The notes under the pieces: model-generated
The model's database searches: none
The model's input: only the letters and a program-made list of their open reading frames with translations
What the model was told of the DNA's origin: nothing
Program-made: the position numbers and the translations under genes
In this document: positions 6,509 to 8,233 of the stretch, piece after piece
Layout of the letters: each line of letters starts with the position of its first letter
Numbering within the stretch: position 1 is the first letter of the stretch
NCBI GenBank assembly: GCA_019090185.1
Contig: JAHRWJ010000111.1
Span: forward strand, 1 to 8,233
DNA length: 8,233 bases
Direction: 5' to 3'
From: Immundisolibacteraceae bacterium
Lineage (GTDB): Bacteria > Pseudomonadota > Gammaproteobacteria > Immundisolibacterales > Immundisolibacteraceae

Positions 6509-6559
6509 ATGAATAATTCTGAGCAGTTATTTAAGAGGAGAGACAGATATGAAGATTGA
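6509..6559 (+). CDS. Possible 16-residue leader peptide overlapping the dioxygenase start
   Basis: ATG at 6509 follows a GAGAGG site 5 bases upstream and opens a 16-codon frame (MNNSEQLFKRRDRYED) that ends in TGA at 6557-6559. It overlaps the first 11 bases of the downstream alpha subunit in another frame, and its codons run through that gene's ribosome binding site. This layout would suit translational coupling or a leader role. There is no residue bias suggesting classic attenuation, and it may simply be a chance frame. Confidence 0.25.
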   Translation: MNNSEQLFKRRDRYED

Positions 6560-7925
6560 AACCTTAACCACCGGTGATTCCGGACCAATTGATTTTAGTT
6601 CATTTGTCGAATACAACCGGGATACCAGCGAAGCGCGCATCAAGCGGGTGGCGTTGACCAGTCCAGAAATTTTCGACATGGAAATGCGCTATATCTTCGA
6701 AGGTAACTGGATTTATCTCTGCCACGAGAGCCAGATACCTAACACCGGCGATTTCTTCACCACCACCATGGGCCGTCAACCGGTAATCGTGGTGCGTAAC
6801 AAAGATGGCAAGGTTAATGGCTTTTTAAATGCTTGCTCTCACAAGGGTACAACGCTGTGCCGAACCCAAACCGGTAATAAATCCAGTGGTTTTGCCTGCT
6901 CTTACCACGACTGGTGTTTTGATCTAGACGGTAATCTGGAATACATGCCTCGACTCGAAGAGGGCTATCCCAGCGGCCACGACCCTTCCAGCCATAACCT
7001 GACCTCAATTGCCAGGGTGGATGTTCATGGTGGGTTCGTGTTTGGCAGTCTCAATCCCGACGTGCCGACACTGAAGGAGCACCTGGGTGACGTGACTGAA
7101 GTGATCGACATGCTTAACGATCAAACCGATGCCGGTATCGAGGTGATTCGCGGCACCAACACCTGCATTTATCGGGGCAACTGGAAACTGCTAATTGAAA
7201 ACGGCGGGGGCGATGGCCTGCACCTGGCGTCGGTCCATAAAACCCTGATTTCAATTATTGGTAAACGTAGCGAAGAGCTCAGCAAGGGCACGCTCAAAGC
7301 CGAAAAAATGATTCGTATCGATGAGCTCAATGATAAAGATACGGTTGGTGCTACTTACGCCATGCAAAATGGTCACACCCTAATTCAATCAGACCTGCCG
7401 AATCCGCAAGACCGGCCGGCTTATGCCCGCCATGAGGAATTTGTTGAGCGCCACGGCGAAGAACGGGCCCGTTGGATGAGTTCCAAACTGCGTCAGGTGG
7501 CCATTTACCCAAATATGTTTGTAATGGATCAGCTTGCGTCACTGATTCGGTATGTTCGCCCACTTGGGGTGGATAAAACCGAGGTGAGTTACTGGTGTAT
7601 TGCTCCAAAGGATGAGCCCCGAGAGCTGAGAATAAAACGAATGCGCCAGTTTATGGACTTCTTCTCGATTGCCGGGCTCGGTGGTCCAGATGATAACCAC
7701 GAATTCGAGCAGTGTCAGATAGGTGCCAGTGCCGCCGCGGCCCCCTGGAGTGACGCCTCCTTTGGTCTCCATACGGAATTTGATGGTTCTGATCGGCGGG
7801 CTAATGAGGTTGGTGTTCACGATGCCAAGCACGGCGGCGCAGTTGGTTGGGAAGGCGGTTCGGTGCGTCAATACCAAGCCTGGATCAGGTTGATGGAGGC
7901 GGGACAGCAGCGAGAAATGTCCTAA
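6549..7925 (+). CDS. Aromatic-ring-hydroxylating dioxygenase alpha subunit, benzoate/anthranilate/halobenzoate-like
   Basis: A 458-residue large subunit of a Rieske dioxygenase, expected to add both atoms of O2 to an aromatic, probably carboxylated, ring using electrons from a separate reductase. The start ATG at 6549 has AGAGGAG 8 bases upstream. The Rieske ligands are C96, H98, C117 and H120; the usual CxHRG reads CSHKG, a conservative Arg-to-Lys change. The catalytic domain begins with NWKLLIEN at 211-218. Iron ligands are H225 and H230 with bridging D222, and D381 or D382 in GGPDDNHEFEQCQ as the third ligand. The tyrosine normally preceding the first histidine is leucine (DGLH). The C-terminus (QYQAWIRLMEAG) matches the benzoate-dioxygenase group as I know it. 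The beta subunit follows 48 bases downstream, giving a normal alpha-beta pair. Group assignment is confident, substrate is not. Confidence 0.92.
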   Translation: MKIETLTTGDSGPIDFSSFVEYNRDTSEARIKRVALTSPEIFDMEMRYIFEGNWIYLCHESQIPNTGDFFTTTMGRQPVIVVRNKDGKVNGFLNACSHKGTTLCRTQTGNKSSGFACSYHDWCFDLDGNLEYMPRLEEGYPSGHDPSSHNLTSIARVDVHGGFVFGSLNPDVPTLKEHLGDVTEVIDMLNDQTDAGIEVIRGTNTCIYRGNWKLLIENGGGDGLHLASVHKTLISIIGKRSEELSKGTLKAEKMIRIDELNDKDTVGATYAMQNGHTLIQSDLPNPQDRPAYARHEEFVERHGEERARWMSSKLRQVAIYPNMFVMDQLASLIRYVRPLGVDKTEVSYWCIAPKDEPRELRIKRMRQFMDFFSIAGLGGPDDNHEFEQCQIGASAAAAPWSDASFGLHTEFDGSDRRANEVGVHDAKHGGAVGWEGGSVRQYQAWIRLMEAGQQREMS

Positions 7926-7973
7926 ATTTTCACAACAGAAATCAACCAGACGATCACAAGGATGGGCTTAGAA

Positions 7974-8233
7974 ATGATGAGCATGACCACCGAAAGGGCA
8001 ACATTGCAGGCAGAAGTAGAACAGTTTATTTATAGCGAAGCCGCCATGGTCGACCAGGGCCGCTGGCAGCAATGGCTAGAGCTTTACACCGAGGAGATGG
8101 TCTATTGGGCCCCCTCCTGGGTCAACGAAAATGAACTCACCTCCGACCCCGAGGCCGAGGTCTCGATTATCTATATGAATAGCCGCAAAGAGCTGGAACA
8201 TCGTATCTGGCGTTTCACCAGCGGTGAGTCACC
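7974..8233 (+). CDS. Aromatic-ring-hydroxylating dioxygenase beta subunit, benzoate type (3' end outside window)
   Basis: The first 86 residues of a beta subunit that runs off the window end in frame. Characteristic segments are the N-terminal helix with FIYSEAAMVDQGRWQQWLELY, the VYWAPSW strand, the acidic DPEAEVSIIYMNS stretch and RIWRFTSG. It is the structural partner of the alpha subunit ending at 7925. The start is uncertain: ATGs at 7962, 7974, 7977 and 7983 are all in frame. AAGGA at 7958-7962 best suits 7974 (11 bases away), and it rules out 7962 because it overlaps that codon. The protein aligns without gaps to the beta subunit at the other end of the window, with about half the residues identical, so the two dioxygenases are related but clearly diverged. 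Confidence 0.9.
   Translation, partial: MMSMTTERATLQAEVEQFIYSEAAMVDQGRWQQWLELYTEEMVYWAPSWVNENELTSDPEAEVSIIYMNSRKELEHRIWRFTSGES

Noticed and set aside
1..8233. Transposase, CRISPR array, tRNA or rRNA
   Set aside because: No repeat-spacer pattern, terminal repeats, transposase-like frame or RNA gene was seen on either strand.

Overview
The window is a fragment of an aromatic-compound catabolic island from a bacterium, most likely a proteobacterium and plausibly a gammaproteobacterium. The evidence is Gram-negative-type ring-hydroxylating dioxygenase subunits, strong GAGGAG-type ribosome binding sites and a base composition that looks only slightly above 50% GC by eye. No rRNA, tRNA, transposase or CRISPR array is visible. 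Coding density is high and no gene-free stretch exceeds 300 bases.

Layout. (1) Positions 1-2613, plus strand: the 3' end of a benzoate-type dioxygenase beta subunit, a CarAa-like Rieske oxygenase, and an alpha/beta hydrolase of the meta-cleavage-product type. (2) Positions 2721-4989, minus strand: a UbiD-family prenyl-FMN decarboxylase followed by a short-chain dehydrogenase, convergent with the first block across a strong hairpin at 2639-2675. (3) Positions 5153-5475, plus strand: a decayed remnant joining the first half of a MarR regulator to the end of an ABM-like protein, with a further frameshift. (4) Positions 5517-6302, minus strand: a class II aldolase/adducin-family protein, probably a decarboxylase. 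(5) Positions 6549-8233, plus strand: a second benzoate-type dioxygenase, with a complete alpha subunit and the first 86 residues of its beta subunit. It is divergent from the aldolase across a 246-base regulatory region.

How the parts may fit together (inference). Two alpha/beta aryl-carboxylate-type dioxygenases (the first known only from its beta subunit) and one CarAa-like oxygenase would dihydroxylate aromatic rings. The SDR could re-aromatise a cis-diol, and the hydrolase could split a ring-cleavage product. UbiD and the class II aldolase homologue offer two different ways of removing carboxyl groups. The combination of Rieske alpha/beta, SDR, class II aldolase-type decarboxylase and hydrolase resembles the p-cumate (cmt) pathway, while the CarAa-like protein and hydrolase resemble carbazole/dibenzofuran pathways. 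No ring-cleavage dioxygenase, ferredoxin, ferredoxin reductase, UbiX prenyltransferase or transporter is visible here, so these must be elsewhere. The substrate cannot be fixed from this sequence; a carboxylated, possibly polycyclic or bridged, aromatic is a reasonable guess.

The points most worth a second look are the broken MarR/ABM chimera, the UbiD gene with a full set of catalytic residues inside a Rieske-dioxygenase cluster, the two related beta subunits that bracket the region, and the structured leader upstream of the second dioxygenase.
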